Notes: generated by a model not told the origin, from the sequence alone. 64,000 bases of DNA from DATGKG01 sp963783145 (GCA_963783145.1 CAWAMM010000002.1:62001-126000); one strand, 5' to 3'. Shown: positions 46,688-55,768, counted from the stretch's first letter. Numbers and translations: made by a program.

Positions 46688-46706
46688 TGTGCCATCGAAT
46701 GGCACA
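46688..46706. promoter_or_regulatory. Palindrome shared with the decayed S53-like gene, copy 2
   Basis: TGTGCCATCGAATGGCACA has two perfect 7-bp arms with a 5-nt spacer, 92 bp upstream of the large S53 start. The surrounding GGCGGCGTTTGTGCC and TGGCACATTTTCCC are also conserved with 31843-31880. This fits an operator for a dimeric transcription factor. Confidence 0.65.
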
Positions 46707-46797
46707 TTTTCCCATTGCTGCTGACATCGCAACTCGATGAATTGGTTCGCGGTTGACGAAGTGTCGATCCGAACCTCAGTAGCATTCGGGGGAAGAT

Positions 46798-49700
46798 ATG
46801 CGTAGACGCGTGCCGGTTCTGTCAGTGGCGTTGATGATGCTTCTATCGACCGCGGCGTCGGCCATCGCATCTGGCGGTCCGAAACAACCTACCAAGACAC
46901 CCGCGATGGTGCGTATCCCAGGGCACATGCTGGCGGCAGTGAAGGAAGGGAGGGTCATCGAATCTCCGCCGAACTCCGGCAGCCAGGCGATCACGCTAAC
47001 GCTTACTTTAAAGCGCGATCATCAGAAGGCCTTCGAGCGGTTTCTGCATGAACTGTACGATTCTCACTCGCCAAAGTACCATCACTTCCTGAGCCAGCAC
47101 GAAATCGCGCGTCGCTTCGGCCCCTCGCGGAAATCCTACGACGCGGTGCTCTCATACCTCGAGCGCCACGGCTTCAAACTGGTGCAGGGCTCGAAGAATC
47201 GGATGACGATGACGGTCCGCGGCACCCGCGCCGAGGCCGAGCATGCCTTCGACATGAAGATCCGCGACTACCGGATAGGCGAGCAGAGCTTCTATGCGAA
47301 TGATACCGAGCCGTCCCTGCCGAAAAGCCTCGCGCCACGCGTTCAAGCCGTGGTGGGTCTGGAGAATCTGAGCAGGCCCGAGGGAGCGAGTATTTTCATC
47401 CTCGACCCAGCAGTGTTGCGAGCGGTGTTTACTCTGGACGAACTCCTGGAATCCTACTTCGCGTTCATGGCCAGCGGGGCTTCCGGTGGAACAGTAGCGC
47501 TTCCGGCCGCCGCGGAAATAGAGGCATCTCTCGAGACCGGTCTCTCCATTCTCATGTATACCATCGACACGGTCCTTTACGGCGGCTTAGCCATTAAGGA
47601 AGCATTGGATCCCCCTCCCGATGGCGCGGGGCAAAAAATCGGCGTGGTTGCGTTCAGCACCTTCCAAATGAGCGATGTGGCTGACTGGCTGGCGCTGGAT
47701 GGTCTTCCCGCAACTCTCCTGAATCAAGTCAGTGAGGTCAACGTGGGCGGCGGCGCCTCGCTTCAGCCTGGCACCACGGGCGAGAGCGACGTACTGCTCG
47801 GCATCGATGCGGCCCTGGTTGAAGCGCCTGGAGCACAGGTTGTGGTGTATGAGGGGTCTTCCCCGGGAACGGGCGCCGGCTTCGAAGCTATCTTCAACCA
47901 GATGATAGAGGATGGCGTTAACGTCATCAGCAACAGCTTCATATACTGTGAGGACCAGACTATCGCGGCAGATGCGCAAGCCGTCGATGACGTGCTCGCG
48001 AATGCCGCAGCTTCCGGAATCTCCGCTTTTAGCGCGACGGGCGACTACGGTAGCGGATGCAGCGACGGTAGCCCGAATACAATTGCTATTCCGACCGATT
48101 CTCCACACGTCACCGCGGTGGGTGCTTCCTCTGTGAGCTTCGGACCGGGATACACCTACGACGGGGAGACATGGCTGGATGAATCGAGTGAGATTCCACC
48201 CGGCGCCCAATCGGGCTTTGGGACGAGTAGCTTCTTCCCAACGCGCTCCGTGCCGGACGTCGTGGCGCCTGGCAATCGTGGGGTCGGATTCCCAATCTGC
48301 GAGGCAGACGCGGGAGGGTGCCCCAGTGGCGTTGCTTTCGAAGGCACAAGCCTTACGACTCCAATATGGGCAGGGATCGCTGCGGTCACTAACCAGGCTG
48401 CCGGACACCCTCTCGGCTTCCTCAACCCGCTCCTCTATCCACTAGCCGGCACCAGCAACTTCCATTCGGCCGCGAGCATGGATACAGACGCAGCGCACGT
48501 TGGCTTGGGATCTCCGAATGCGAACCACCTGGTGTTGGCCCTGACGGATCAGACCGCAGGACCGCCGGATGCTTCGGCCTCGTCGGTGAGCGTGACGTTG
48601 AGCAGTCCTTACTTGCCATATAACGCCGCTATCCCGGCCGACGGCTCGACCGCTGGGGTGGTGACCGTAATGTTGACTGACGTTAACGGCAACACTATTT
48701 CAGGTCGGACCGTTTCGCTCTCCGCAGCCGGCAGCCATGCTTCGATAAGCCCAGCCAGTGCCGTAACGTCTGTCATCAACGGAACCGTAACCTTCACTGT
48801 GACCGACTTCACGGTGGAGGATGTGACTCTCACCGCTACAGATACAACTGACGGCGTCACGCTTACCCAAACTCCCGCGGTGAATTTCATCGGCCCGCCG
48901 GCAACGGTCAGCACCATAAGCTCCAATCCTGCCAGCGTCGCCGCCGGTGGAGGAATTGCCTCGACCATTATGGTCACGCTCACGGACGCATCGAACAATC
49001 CGTCGCCGAATAAGCAGGTCACCCTATCGCAGCGCACCGGGCATTCAAATGTCAGTGGACCTGCCTCGGGGATGACCAACAGCAGCGGTCAGATTCAGTT
49101 TAGTGTCACCGATAACATTCCTGAGACGGTGACCTATACCGCTACCGATGTAACCGACGCAAACGAGCCGGTGCCGGGATCGGCGATGGTTCAATTTACC
49201 GGCGCCGGTAACCCTCCCAATTGCAGCCTCGGGGTCGCGAGCGTCGACTCCGGCGCCAACTTCGCCATCCAGCAGTTTGCAACCGGCTTTCAGAGCCCGG
49301 ATGCGAATACGGTCCTTGGCAATTTGTGTTACGGCCCCACCGGGATGGCCTTCGACCCCTCGGGCAACATGTACGTGGCAACTTACTTCGAGGGGAACAT
49401 CTATAAGTTCGGACCGTCAGGTGGGACCGCGAATCCCGCTCAACTGGTTACCACCACGCCCTATTCGAGCACCAATTGCCTGTCGGGCCTGGCCTTCAGC
49501 AAGGACGGTCAGCATTTGTATATGGCGCGGCAGTTCTGCGGCGAGGCCGGCAGCGATGTAGTCGAGATAAGCCCGACCGATGGCTCGATCATCCGCGAGT
49601 TGGTCACCGGAATGGGCTGTGCGACTGCCTTGGCAACCGATCCCCTCAGCGGAGATCTCTTTCTCTCCCAGCCGTGTGATTTGCCGATGGGATCGAACAA

Positions 49701-51018
49701 TATTGTGCGTATCAGCAATCCGGAGTCCGCCTCACCAACTACATCGGTCTATGCATCGCCGGGACAATCTTCGAATCTGGCATTTGCGCCGGACGGCACT
49801 TTGTACACAGCTTCCACGCTTGCGGATATCGACTCGAACTTTATCGTCAGCATCAGCGGAACCAACAGTGCCGTTCCCGGAACGGTTACCTACATCACCA
49901 ACGATTTCAACGAACCTTCGGCAGTCGTCCCTGCGCTTAATCCGCTGAATATCAGCATGCCGCCCTTTCTTCTTATCGATGACATCAACAACATAATGAC
50001 CGAGTTAGGGCTGCCCATTCCCCCACCTCCTGCGCAACAACAACCCACCCAGGTTATCGGTGGCGGTTCACAGGGACTTTATGGAATCACGGGTCCGGAC
50101 GGATGCGCCTATATGACGCAAAGCGATCGCATCCTGAAGATCACCGCGGCCGACGGCACTTGCAGTTTCGCATCGAGCAGTCCATTTCCGTCACTAAGCC
50201 TGACTCCATCCAACGTGACGCCGAATCCTGTGCAAGGAACCCAGGAGAGCTTTACCGCCACCTTCAGCAATGTGTCAGTGCCCGCGGGCACGCTCGTACA
50301 GTTCTCCGTCATCGGCACCAATCTACAAACGGCTTTGGTTCACGCCAATGTCGGAAACCAGGCTACCTTCAGCTATACCGGGGCTTTCACCGGCACTGAC
50401 AAAATTTTCGCCTCGGCGACGGTGGGGTCCCAGACGCTCACGTCCAACCTGGCGAACGCGACGTGGACGGCGGGGCCGCACACCAGCTTCTGCAGTCTAA
50501 ATTCAAGCGTGCAAGGCGGCGTTGTCGGCGCCCCGAGCAGCCTGACCGCCTCGCTTTATGATGTTTCGGTCACTCCGGCGGTCGCGGTTTCCGGCGCTTC
50601 GCTCACGATAAAGTTGGGGAGCAATTCCTGCACCGAAATGACCGATGCCGACGGAAACGCTTCCTGCAGCATTACTCCGACTGCGCCCGGCATCGCCACG
50701 CTAACCACAAGCTTCGCGGGCAATTCGAGCTTGCTGAGTTGCAGTGCCAACGTCAGCTTTAACGCCACAGCTCCGACGCCGACAGCTACTGGCACCCCGA
50801 TGGGAATCTCGACCCCGACGCCGACCGCCACAGCCACAGCTACGTCGAGCCCAACATCCACTTCGACGCCAACCTCTACCCCAACCTCAACCCAAACTTC
50901 GACGCCTACCCCGACCAAGACACCTACGCTCAACATCAACACCAACTTCAACTTCGACGCCGACCAGGACACCAACACCGACTCCGACCGCGACCACAAC
51001 AACTACCTCGACACCTAG
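46798..51018 (+). CDS. Very large multidomain S53-like secreted protein
   Basis: The order is a signal peptide (VPVLSVALMMLLSTAASA), pro-kumamolisin domain (HSPKYHHFLSQHEIARRFGP, KNRMTMTVRGTRAEAEHAFD), S53 peptidase-like domain (residues ~250-590; FSATGDYGSGC, FEGTSLTTPIWAGIA), two bacterial Ig-like domains (~600-800), an NHL/beta-propeller-like region (~820-1090), more Ig-like repeats and a Thr/Pro-rich linker. The Ser is present, but the Glu/Asp catalytic segment reads ESDVLLGIDAALVEAPGA, aligning Asp and Gly with the normal Glu and Asp, so proteolysis is doubtful. At ~50929 the frame shifts inside the linker and ends at 51018. The protein probably acts as a surface or secreted adhesin or protease. 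Confidence 0.83.
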   Translation: MRRRVPVLSVALMMLLSTAASAIASGGPKQPTKTPAMVRIPGHMLAAVKEGRVIESPPNSGSQAITLTLTLKRDHQKAFERFLHELYDSHSPKYHHFLSQHEIARRFGPSRKSYDAVLSYLERHGFKLVQGSKNRMTMTVRGTRAEAEHAFDMKIRDYRIGEQSFYANDTEPSLPKSLAPRVQAVVGLENLSRPEGASIFILDPAVLRAVFTLDELLESYFAFMASGASGGTVALPAAAEIEASLETGLSILMYTIDTVLYGGLAIKEALDPPPDGAGQKIGVVAFSTFQMSDVADWLALDGLPATLLNQVSEVNVGGGASLQPGTTGESDVLLGIDAALVEAPGAQVVVYEGSSPGTGAGFEAIFNQMIEDGVNVISNSFIYCEDQTIAADAQAVDDVLANAAASGISAFSATGDYGSGCSDGSPNTIAIPTDSPHVTAVGASSVSFGPGYTYDGETWLDESSEIPPGAQSGFGTSSFFPTRSVPDVVAPGNRGVGFPICEADAGGCPSGVAFEGTSLTTPIWAGIAAVTNQAAGHPLGFLNPLLYPLAGTSNFHSAASMDTDAAHVGLGSPNANHLVLALTDQTAGPPDASASSVSVTLSSPYLPYNAAIPADGSTAGVVTVMLTDVNGNTISGRTVSLSAAGSHASISPASAVTSVINGTVTFTVTDFTVEDVTLTATDTTDGVTLTQTPAVNFIGPPATVSTISSNPASVAAGGGIASTIMVTLTDASNNPSPNKQVTLSQRTGHSNVSGPASGMTNSSGQIQFSVTDNIPETVTYTATDVTDANEPVPGSAMVQFTGAGNPPNCSLGVASVDSGANFAIQQFATGFQSPDANTVLGNLCYGPTGMAFDPSGNMYVATYFEGNIYKFGPSGGTANPAQLVTTTPYSSTNCLSGLAFSKDGQHLYMARQFCGEAGSDVVEISPTDGSIIRELVTGMGCATALATDPLSGDLFLSQPCDLPMGSNNIVRISNPESASPTTSVYASPGQSSNLAFAPDGTLYTASTLADIDSNFIVSISGTNSAVPGTVTYITNDFNEPSAVVPALNPLNISMPPFLLIDDINNIMTELGLPIPPPPAQQQPTQVIGGGSQGLYGITGPDGCAYMTQSDRILKITAADGTCSFASSSPFPSLSLTPSNVTPNPVQGTQESFTATFSNVSVPAGTLVQFSVIGTNLQTALVHANVGNQATFSYTGAFTGTDKIFASATVGSQTLTSNLANATWTAGPHTSFCSLNSSVQGGVVGAPSSLTASLYDVSVTPAVAVSGASLTIKLGSNSCTEMTDADGNASCSITPTAPGIATLTTSFAGNSSLLSCSANVSFNATAPTPTATGTPMGISTPTPTATATATSSPTSTSTPTSTPTSTQTSTPTPTKTPTLNINTNFNFDADQDTNTDSDRDHNNYLDT

Positions 51019-51270
51019 CGCCACCGTCACCAACACGGCGACTCCTACCGCAACCGCCACTGGGACTCCTACTTCGACGAGAACCGCGACTCCTACCCCA
51101 ACCCCGAGCAGAACCTCGACGCCGACCGCAACTCGCACGGCGACAGCCACTGCGACTCGGACCTCGACCACACCCGGAACTCCAGGACGGCCACTCCTAG
51201 CGCTACCACGACCCAACCGCGACACCTACCGCGACCAGCACCACTTCCGACCGCCACTCCACCCGGCCCC
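50790..51270 (+). repeat. Low-complexity Thr/Pro-coding tract
   Basis: The sequence is built from degenerate ACN-CCN-ACN units. Reading T-P-T-A-T-type repeats continues in frame 1 to ~50929, then frame 2 to ~51190, then other frames. Such tracts mutate by slippage and could switch the downstream domain on and off. In the complementary frames they give long but artificial open frames. Confidence 0.85.
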
Positions 51271-51307
51271 GACTCCCATCATGGGTAAGATAGGTCCGAT
51301 TTACTGA

Positions 51308-51630
51308 CCCCTCCGGAGCTGGACTTCGGCAACTGCGAAATCAGGCAGCCGGGCCAAACTCAGACGGCATTCCTGCTCAACCCATGGTGGAATAATGGAA
51401 CCGCGACTATCAGCAGCATCTCGATTCAGGGGAGCGGTGATTTCTCAATCGATTCGCGCGATACGACTTGCGGAACCACACTCGGAGTTGGCAGGCTCTG
51501 CGCGATAGCAATCCAGTTCACACCCTCAGCGGGTGGGCCGCGCCAGGGAAAACTGGTAGTCCAGGATAATGCTTCCAATTCGCCGCAGGTGGTTATTCTC
51601 GATGGGCGCGGGAACAACGATTACCATTGA
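51308..51630 (+). pseudogene. Detached choice-of-anchor-like C-terminal domain of the S53 protein
   Basis: Once one base is restored at 51303 (TTACTGAC, versus TTACCTGAC in the paralogue), the frame reads TPPELDFGNCEIRQPGQTQT, AFLLNPWWNNGTATISSISI, SIDSRDTTCGTTLGVGRLCA and ends at TGA 51628. The same domain, on the minus strand, ends the decayed S53-like gene (30654-31010). It resembles choice-of-anchor D-type beta-sandwich domains. In the current sequence it cannot be translated as part of the S53 protein. Confidence 0.62.
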
Positions 51631-51803
51631 GGCGATGGTTTATCGCTAACACTAATAGTCACCACCCTCGACGAGTCCCCGCGCTAACCCCTTGACCTTC
51701 GTCTCTGGTTGCATCGCGTTGCGGTATCACCCGCGAACTGCTCCTTGTCAGCTTCCAGAAAGTCTTAAAATTAAGGCGGCCCGAGCAGTGATGAATCCGC
51801 GAT

Positions 51804-52316
51804 TTACAGGGAATCGATCCAGCGGATTTGAGAAATTTGTCTCAGGCGAAAACCCGGTTCGAACTGGGTCAGGAAGCAACTCGGGGTGAGATATCGAGCG
51901 ACCTCGACTATGTTCTGGTTGCTGCCCGGATGTCGGTCTTGTCGAAATCGTTTATCCTTGAACAAGAGCGCCCTGCGTTGGTTTTGTCGGCAGCGTACGC
52001 AAAGCAACGACCGAGATTGAGTTGTGCAGGATGACAGCGCTTTTTTCCATAGCGAGAAAACGCCGAGAGCGCCGTCTCGGCTTCCTTTGCCGTCATTACG
52101 ATCAATTCGATTCTGGCCACTTCCGAAGGATTCGCGAACGTCCTCCTCGGCCTCCGTGACGCTCGGGTTCCGTTTGCGACAGATTCCCAGCGCCGCTTCG
52201 AAGAAAGCGATCGGCGAAGTTATGCGTAGGCGCGCCGCGTCCAGCACATCGGCCAGCGCCTCGGCTTCCGGCTCACGCGTAAGGATCGCAACAATTGCGG
52301 AGGCGTCAACAAACAT
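51804..52316 (-). pseudogene. VapC-type PIN toxin, frameshifted
   Basis: The N-terminal half is intact: MFVDASAIVAILTREPEAEA, LADVLD, ITSPIAFFEAALGICR. After VTEAEEDVRE the normal continuation (ARIELIVMTAKEAETALSAF, LNLGRCFAYAADKTN, NDFDKTDIRAAT) lies in another frame, and a further shift occurs near TN. The C-terminal acidic residues are thus lost. It probably has no toxin activity. Its VapB partner lies 13 nt upstream and seems intact. Confidence 0.75.
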
Positions 52317-52329
52317 CAGACGGGACCGC

Positions 52330-52506
52330 TCAGCGAGTCATATCCTGCAGCGGGCGAAGCCGCTCCCGAAGAGGCTGCGCAACCTCGATGCGCCGGAGTT
52401 CGTTCGCCAGTGCCAGCTTTACCGCCTCGGTCTTGTTGAGATGCTTGCGCGTGGCCAGTTTCTTGGCCAGTTGATTGACCGTTTCGTTACGAATGTTTAG
52501 AAGCAT
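52330..52506 (-). CDS. vapB: VapB-type antitoxin
   Basis: From ATG 52506 the product has MLLNIRNETVNQLAKKLATR, KHLNKTEAVKLALANELRR, a ribbon-helix-helix-like antitoxin, ending LRPLQDMTR (58 residues). It precedes the frameshifted vapC by 13 nt. A 10-residue upstream extension to 52533 is possible. It should bind the toxin and its own promoter; with the toxin broken it may be a leftover. Confidence 0.75.
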   Translation of the reverse strand: MLLNIRNETVNQLAKKLATRKHLNKTEAVKLALANELRRIEVAQPLRERLRPLQDMTR

Positions 52507-52725
52507 GACGAACAAGCTCCTGTGTAGACGCATAGATAGTATCGTCTACACGAGTAACCGCCAAGCTGTTGCGTATGATTTGTAAGAATTCTCAAGGACC
52601 CGGGGATCTGGCGCCAGCCCGTCCAAGACGTCGTTGTCGAGGATAGCACTCTCGCCAATCACTATCCGGAGGCTCTCCCGACTTACTCCAACCATGTCGA
52701 ACTCCCGACGGTGCGGTTGCCGAGG

Positions 52726-53160
52726 TTATCTAGCTCCGGGAGAAAGGCGTTTCGGCAGCTGATACAGCAGGAGACCGAGGCCGGGAATATCCTCGAAGTC
52801 ACGGCGATTTCGGGTCAGAAAACGGTAGGAATGCTGGATCGCCTGACTGGCAAGCCATAAATCTTGGACCCGGTAGCGGTGCTGCCCGGCTGCGCTGATT
52901 TGGGCCGCCAGACTGCCGAATATGTCCCCAGTGACCGCATCGACGACCACCAGCGGTTTTCGTCGAATTCGATGTAACACGGCAAGACGCCGTTGGCGGA
53001 TTCCCGGTTCTTTTGCCACCTCAGCTCCGAATCGAAGTTCAGCGATAGTTATCGGAGACAGATAGACAGACTCATTGCCAGTCAAAGGGGCGACGTCAGC
53101 CGGGGTCAAAAGGCCGCGTTCCACGTCGATCCACACGCCGGTGTCGATTAGGAAGCCCAC
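52726..53160 (-). CDS. PIN-domain toxin
   Basis: The 144-residue product has FLIDTGVWIDVERG (first acid), SPITIAELRFGAEVA (second acid), YRVQDLWLASQAIQHSYRFL TRNRRDFEDIPG (further acids), a normal PIN arrangement. The start is GTG 53160, overlapping the end of the upstream antitoxin remnant by 13 nt. It appears intact while its antitoxin is frameshifted. Confidence 0.86.
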   Translation of the reverse strand: MGFLIDTGVWIDVERGLLTPADVAPLTGNESVYLSPITIAELRFGAEVAKEPGIRQRRLAVLHRIRRKPLVVVDAVTGDIFGSLAAQISAAGQHRYRVQDLWLASQAIQHSYRFLTRNRRDFEDIPGLGLLLYQLPKRLSPGAR

Positions 53161-53398
53161 CGATCGCGAACGCCCCTGGCGAGATCGTTCCCCTTCCAGC
53201 GGCTTCCTCTGGCATCACTCTCCCAAGTTGCCGTGACATCGTCCAGGAGGGTACGGTAGAGGTCGGCCACGCCTCACATGCATTCTGTCGACCCGGCCCG
53301 GCGACCAGCCGGGCGATTTGTTGCTGGTTCCGCTCAATTACGACCTCTTCGCTATCCGCGACAATGCGGTCGAGCACGCGACGAAGATTGCGCGCCAA
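53148..53398 (-). pseudogene. Phd-like antitoxin, frameshifted
   Basis: The N-terminal part reads ATELARNLRRVLDRIVADSE, EVVIERNQQQIARLVAGPGR, the Phd fold; then a one-base loss changes the frame. The expected C-terminus (VADLYRTLLDDVTATWESDA, then RWKGNDLARGVRDRW) lies in another frame and ends at 53148. The start is TTG 53398 or an unusual upstream codon, since no ATG or GTG is in frame. The neighbouring toxin seems intact. Confidence 0.65.
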
Positions 53399-53716
53399 TT
53401 CGGTCGCACTTATCGTTTTTATTTTTTCTAGTACTATAATTTGATTGTATCAGATTATACATACTTTCTGGGACATGCCATTTCAAAGCTTATTTGACCG
53501 TTATGATGAGCCCAGCGGCGTCAAGCTGCAACGGAGACTAGCTGTCATTTCAAATAACTAACGGTCCCTAGGCGGATTCATCGGTTCACAGCTATCGAAA
53601 CCGTTCCGACCGCAAGCCACTCAAGATCCAGCCCTATTCCACAAACAGTCAATCGCACGATTAGTTTCGACCCCGACTCCAGCTCCGCGGATCAGTTTAG
53701 GGATAGAATGACCTTT
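53399..53716. other. AT-rich gap between two toxin-antitoxin modules
   Basis: About 320 bp with a distinctly AT-rich patch near 53415-53470 (promoter-like) upstream of the minus-strand Phd remnant. No open frame with known motifs. Confidence 0.4.
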
Positions 53717-54002
53717 ATGACTAGAATGGCTACTTAAGCCGTCGGAGCCACGATGATGGGACGCGGGCGGTCGCCGAGGCCAAACACGATTCAGCTAGAT
53801 GATTGACCGCGCGCTCGCGGATGGTCCGCAGACCATTACCCGCAGGGGCAAAAATGCGGTGGTCGTGGTTTCGGCCAAAGAATTGCAGCGCAAGACCAAA
53901 CGAAAACGTAACCTGGCGGAATTTTTTGCGGGCTCGCCGCTGCGCGGCTCTGGTCTCAAGATTAGGCGGTCCAAGGATGGCCCGCGCGAATTCGAGTTGT
54001 GA
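53717..54002 (+). pseudogene. Second Phd-type antitoxin copy, N-terminus destroyed
   Basis: Compared with the intact copy at 6581-6880, the 5' part carries a TAA after MTRMAT, a one-base deletion in AVAEAK, and a GAG to TAG change. The remaining frame from ATG 53799 (MIDRALADGPQTITRRG, ending KIRRSKDGPREFEL, 67 residues) keeps the C-terminal toxin-binding part but lacks the start of the Phd DNA-binding fold. It may still neutralise the toxin but probably not repress transcription. Confidence 0.78.
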
Positions 54003-54427
54003 GTTTTTTGCTGGACACCAACGTGCTTTCGGAATGGGTCAAGCCGCAACCGGACCGCAACGTCATTTCGTGGTTAGCCGAGGTGGATGAAGACCGCGTG
54101 TTCATCAGCGTGATTTCGTTCGCAGAGATCCGCCGGGGGATCGAGATGTTGCCGGCGGGGCGCCGGCGCGAGCGGCTGGCGACATGGCTGGCCGAGGATC
54201 TTCCTGTCCGGTTCGAAGGGCGCATCATCAACATTGATCCGCAGATTGCCGAAACCTGGGGCGTGGTCATGGCGCGGGGCCAGAAGCTGGGGCAGACGCT
54301 CGGTTCGATGGACACATTCGTCGCGGCCACCGTGGAGGCGCATGGCCTCACCCTCGCCACCCGTAACGTCAAGGACTTCCAGCGTTTAGGTATTTCCCTG
54401 CTTGATCCGTGGCACCGGGGCATTTAG
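53999..54427 (+). CDS. PIN-domain toxin, duplicate of 6159-6584
   Basis: The 142-residue product is a close paralogue of the toxin at 6159-6584 and keeps the acidic residues (LLDTNVLSEW, SFAEIRRG, GSMDTFVAATVEAHG, TRNVKDF). It starts with GTG inside the antitoxin's stop (GTGA overlap). The toxin looks complete while its antitoxin is truncated, an unusual state for an active toxin. Confidence 0.9.
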   Translation: MSFLLDTNVLSEWVKPQPDRNVISWLAEVDEDRVFISVISFAEIRRGIEMLPAGRRRERLATWLAEDLPVRFEGRIINIDPQIAETWGVVMARGQKLGQTLGSMDTFVAATVEAHGLTLATRNVKDFQRLGISLLDPWHRGI

Positions 54428-54939
54428 GGCATCGAAGGTATACTACCCACCCCGGGCAGTTTCGAGGTCAGGCCACTGGTGGCATTGCTTACTGCGCACG
54501 AAGCCAGGATGTCGGTGGCGTGCTGCGCCACATATCCTTGCAGCATGCTATTGATTTCGAAGAATGGACTACCGCTCTCGCGCGGGCACAAATTGGCAGA
54601 GACGCGAATTTATGGCCTAAATCATAGAGACTAGGCCCTTGCGACCTGGTCCAATTTGGGACGATGAGCTCTCCAGCCTCAGGGTGCATTCAAAAATAGA
54701 CCAGTCCGCATTGTCACAAGCAATTCCTCTACGGATGAACTGCCCGCCCACCAGCTCCGCCGCCCGTGACAACACCAGCCGATAAAATCCAGCTCTGTGG
54801 ACAAAGGTTCAAGAATATTTGCGCAGGTGGTCGACGAGAAGTACCTCAAGAGTCTATTCTGTTGTGGGCCCAATCATGGCCCTCTATTCCTGCGCCTAAA
54901 GAGACTGCCAAGCATTTGAGAATCGCAACAGTGACCTCA
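54428..54939. other. Intergenic stretch, no gene supported
   Basis: About 510 bp between the last toxin and the acyltransferase. The frame that leads into the acyltransferase is open from 54766, but the first 58 codons do not look like coding sequence for that family. G+C falls visibly from here to the right edge. Confidence 0.4.
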
Positions 54940-55668
54940 ATGCGGCGGATGACATTCGTCACCGCCTCATTTCTATCAATTTGGGTAAAGAGTTTTTTTC
55001 CGGCCCTGGTAGCTGATCGGAGCGGACGATTGAAGGCTCTGAATACCTGGGGTAGACATTCCATGAGCGGCTTGGACATCTTCGTCCGTGTTAGAGGAAA
55101 GATACCAGACACAACAAGAGGAATCCTAATCGTCGCGAATCATGTTTCGTGGTTGGATATACCAGCTCTCGCCAGCGTTCAAGGTGCGTTATTCGTTGCG
55201 CAGACCGAGGTAATATCAACATTCATGTTTGGCGGGATGTGTCAGCGACTCGGATTTATTTTCATCAAGCGGGGAAACTTTCGGGATGCCGCAAGAACGA
55301 GCGAACTGGTAAAATCGGCGCTCTCTGAAGGGTGGCCAGTGATTTTGTTTCCCGAAGGAATTACGACTGACGGTTCCAGATTGGAGAAGTTTCATTCGGC
55401 CGTAATCCAGGCAGCAATAGACGCTTCCAAACCGGTCCAGCCTGTGGCTATTCGCTACTTAAGCAAGGACGGCGCACTGAATCCCGCCGCTCCGTTTTTG
55501 GAAGCCGATCTATTTGGTCGTTCTCTGAAGAAGATCCTTAGACAAGATAAGATAATTGCTCAGTTGTCTTACGGCGAACCCATTTTCACAGCAGACGCCA
55601 CACGGTCGACCGTAACTCTATCCGCCTATCGATCGATCGCGGCAAGCTTAAAACTTCGAAACCCCTGA
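54940..55668 (+). CDS. PlsC-like 1-acylglycerol-3-phosphate acyltransferase
   Basis: From ATG 54940 the product has a membrane segment (TFVTASFLSIWVKSFFPALV), the HX4D acyltransferase motif NHVSWLD, the VAQTEVIS and GFIFIKRGN segments, the substrate-binding FPEGITT and PVAIRY. It transfers an acyl chain from acyl-CoA or acyl-ACP to a lysolipid at the inner membrane. Family length is about 240-260 residues, which fits this start. The frame is open to 54766, so a longer form is possible. Confidence 0.85.
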   Translation: MRRMTFVTASFLSIWVKSFFPALVADRSGRLKALNTWGRHSMSGLDIFVRVRGKIPDTTRGILIVANHVSWLDIPALASVQGALFVAQTEVISTFMFGGMCQRLGFIFIKRGNFRDAARTSELVKSALSEGWPVILFPEGITTDGSRLEKFHSAVIQAAIDASKPVQPVAIRYLSKDGALNPAAPFLEADLFGRSLKKILRQDKIIAQLSYGEPIFTADATRSTVTLSAYRSIAASLKLRNP

Positions 55669-55768
55669 TTGGTCGAGCAACACCAACCTCCCGCGCTGGC
55701 CGAGTTCCTATATCCACCGAGCTGGATCATCAGATCGATTTACCGCAGTAACTATTCGAAGGTAAAGC

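Noticed and set aside
46688..46725. Possible sigma-54 promoter (TGGCAC ... TTGC) at the S53 palindrome
   Set aside because: The GG and GC dinucleotides are 14 nt apart in both copies, not the 10 nt required for sigma-54; the palindrome is the better explanation.
47587..48408. Minus-strand open frame (273 codons) within the large S53 gene
   Set aside because: The plus strand has conserved S53 residues throughout; the antisense product is low-complexity and unrecognised.
50556..51225. Val/Gly-rich open frames on the minus strand around the Thr/Pro linker
   Set aside because: They are a mechanical consequence of ACN-CCN repeats read in reverse complement (GVGV-type); not genes.
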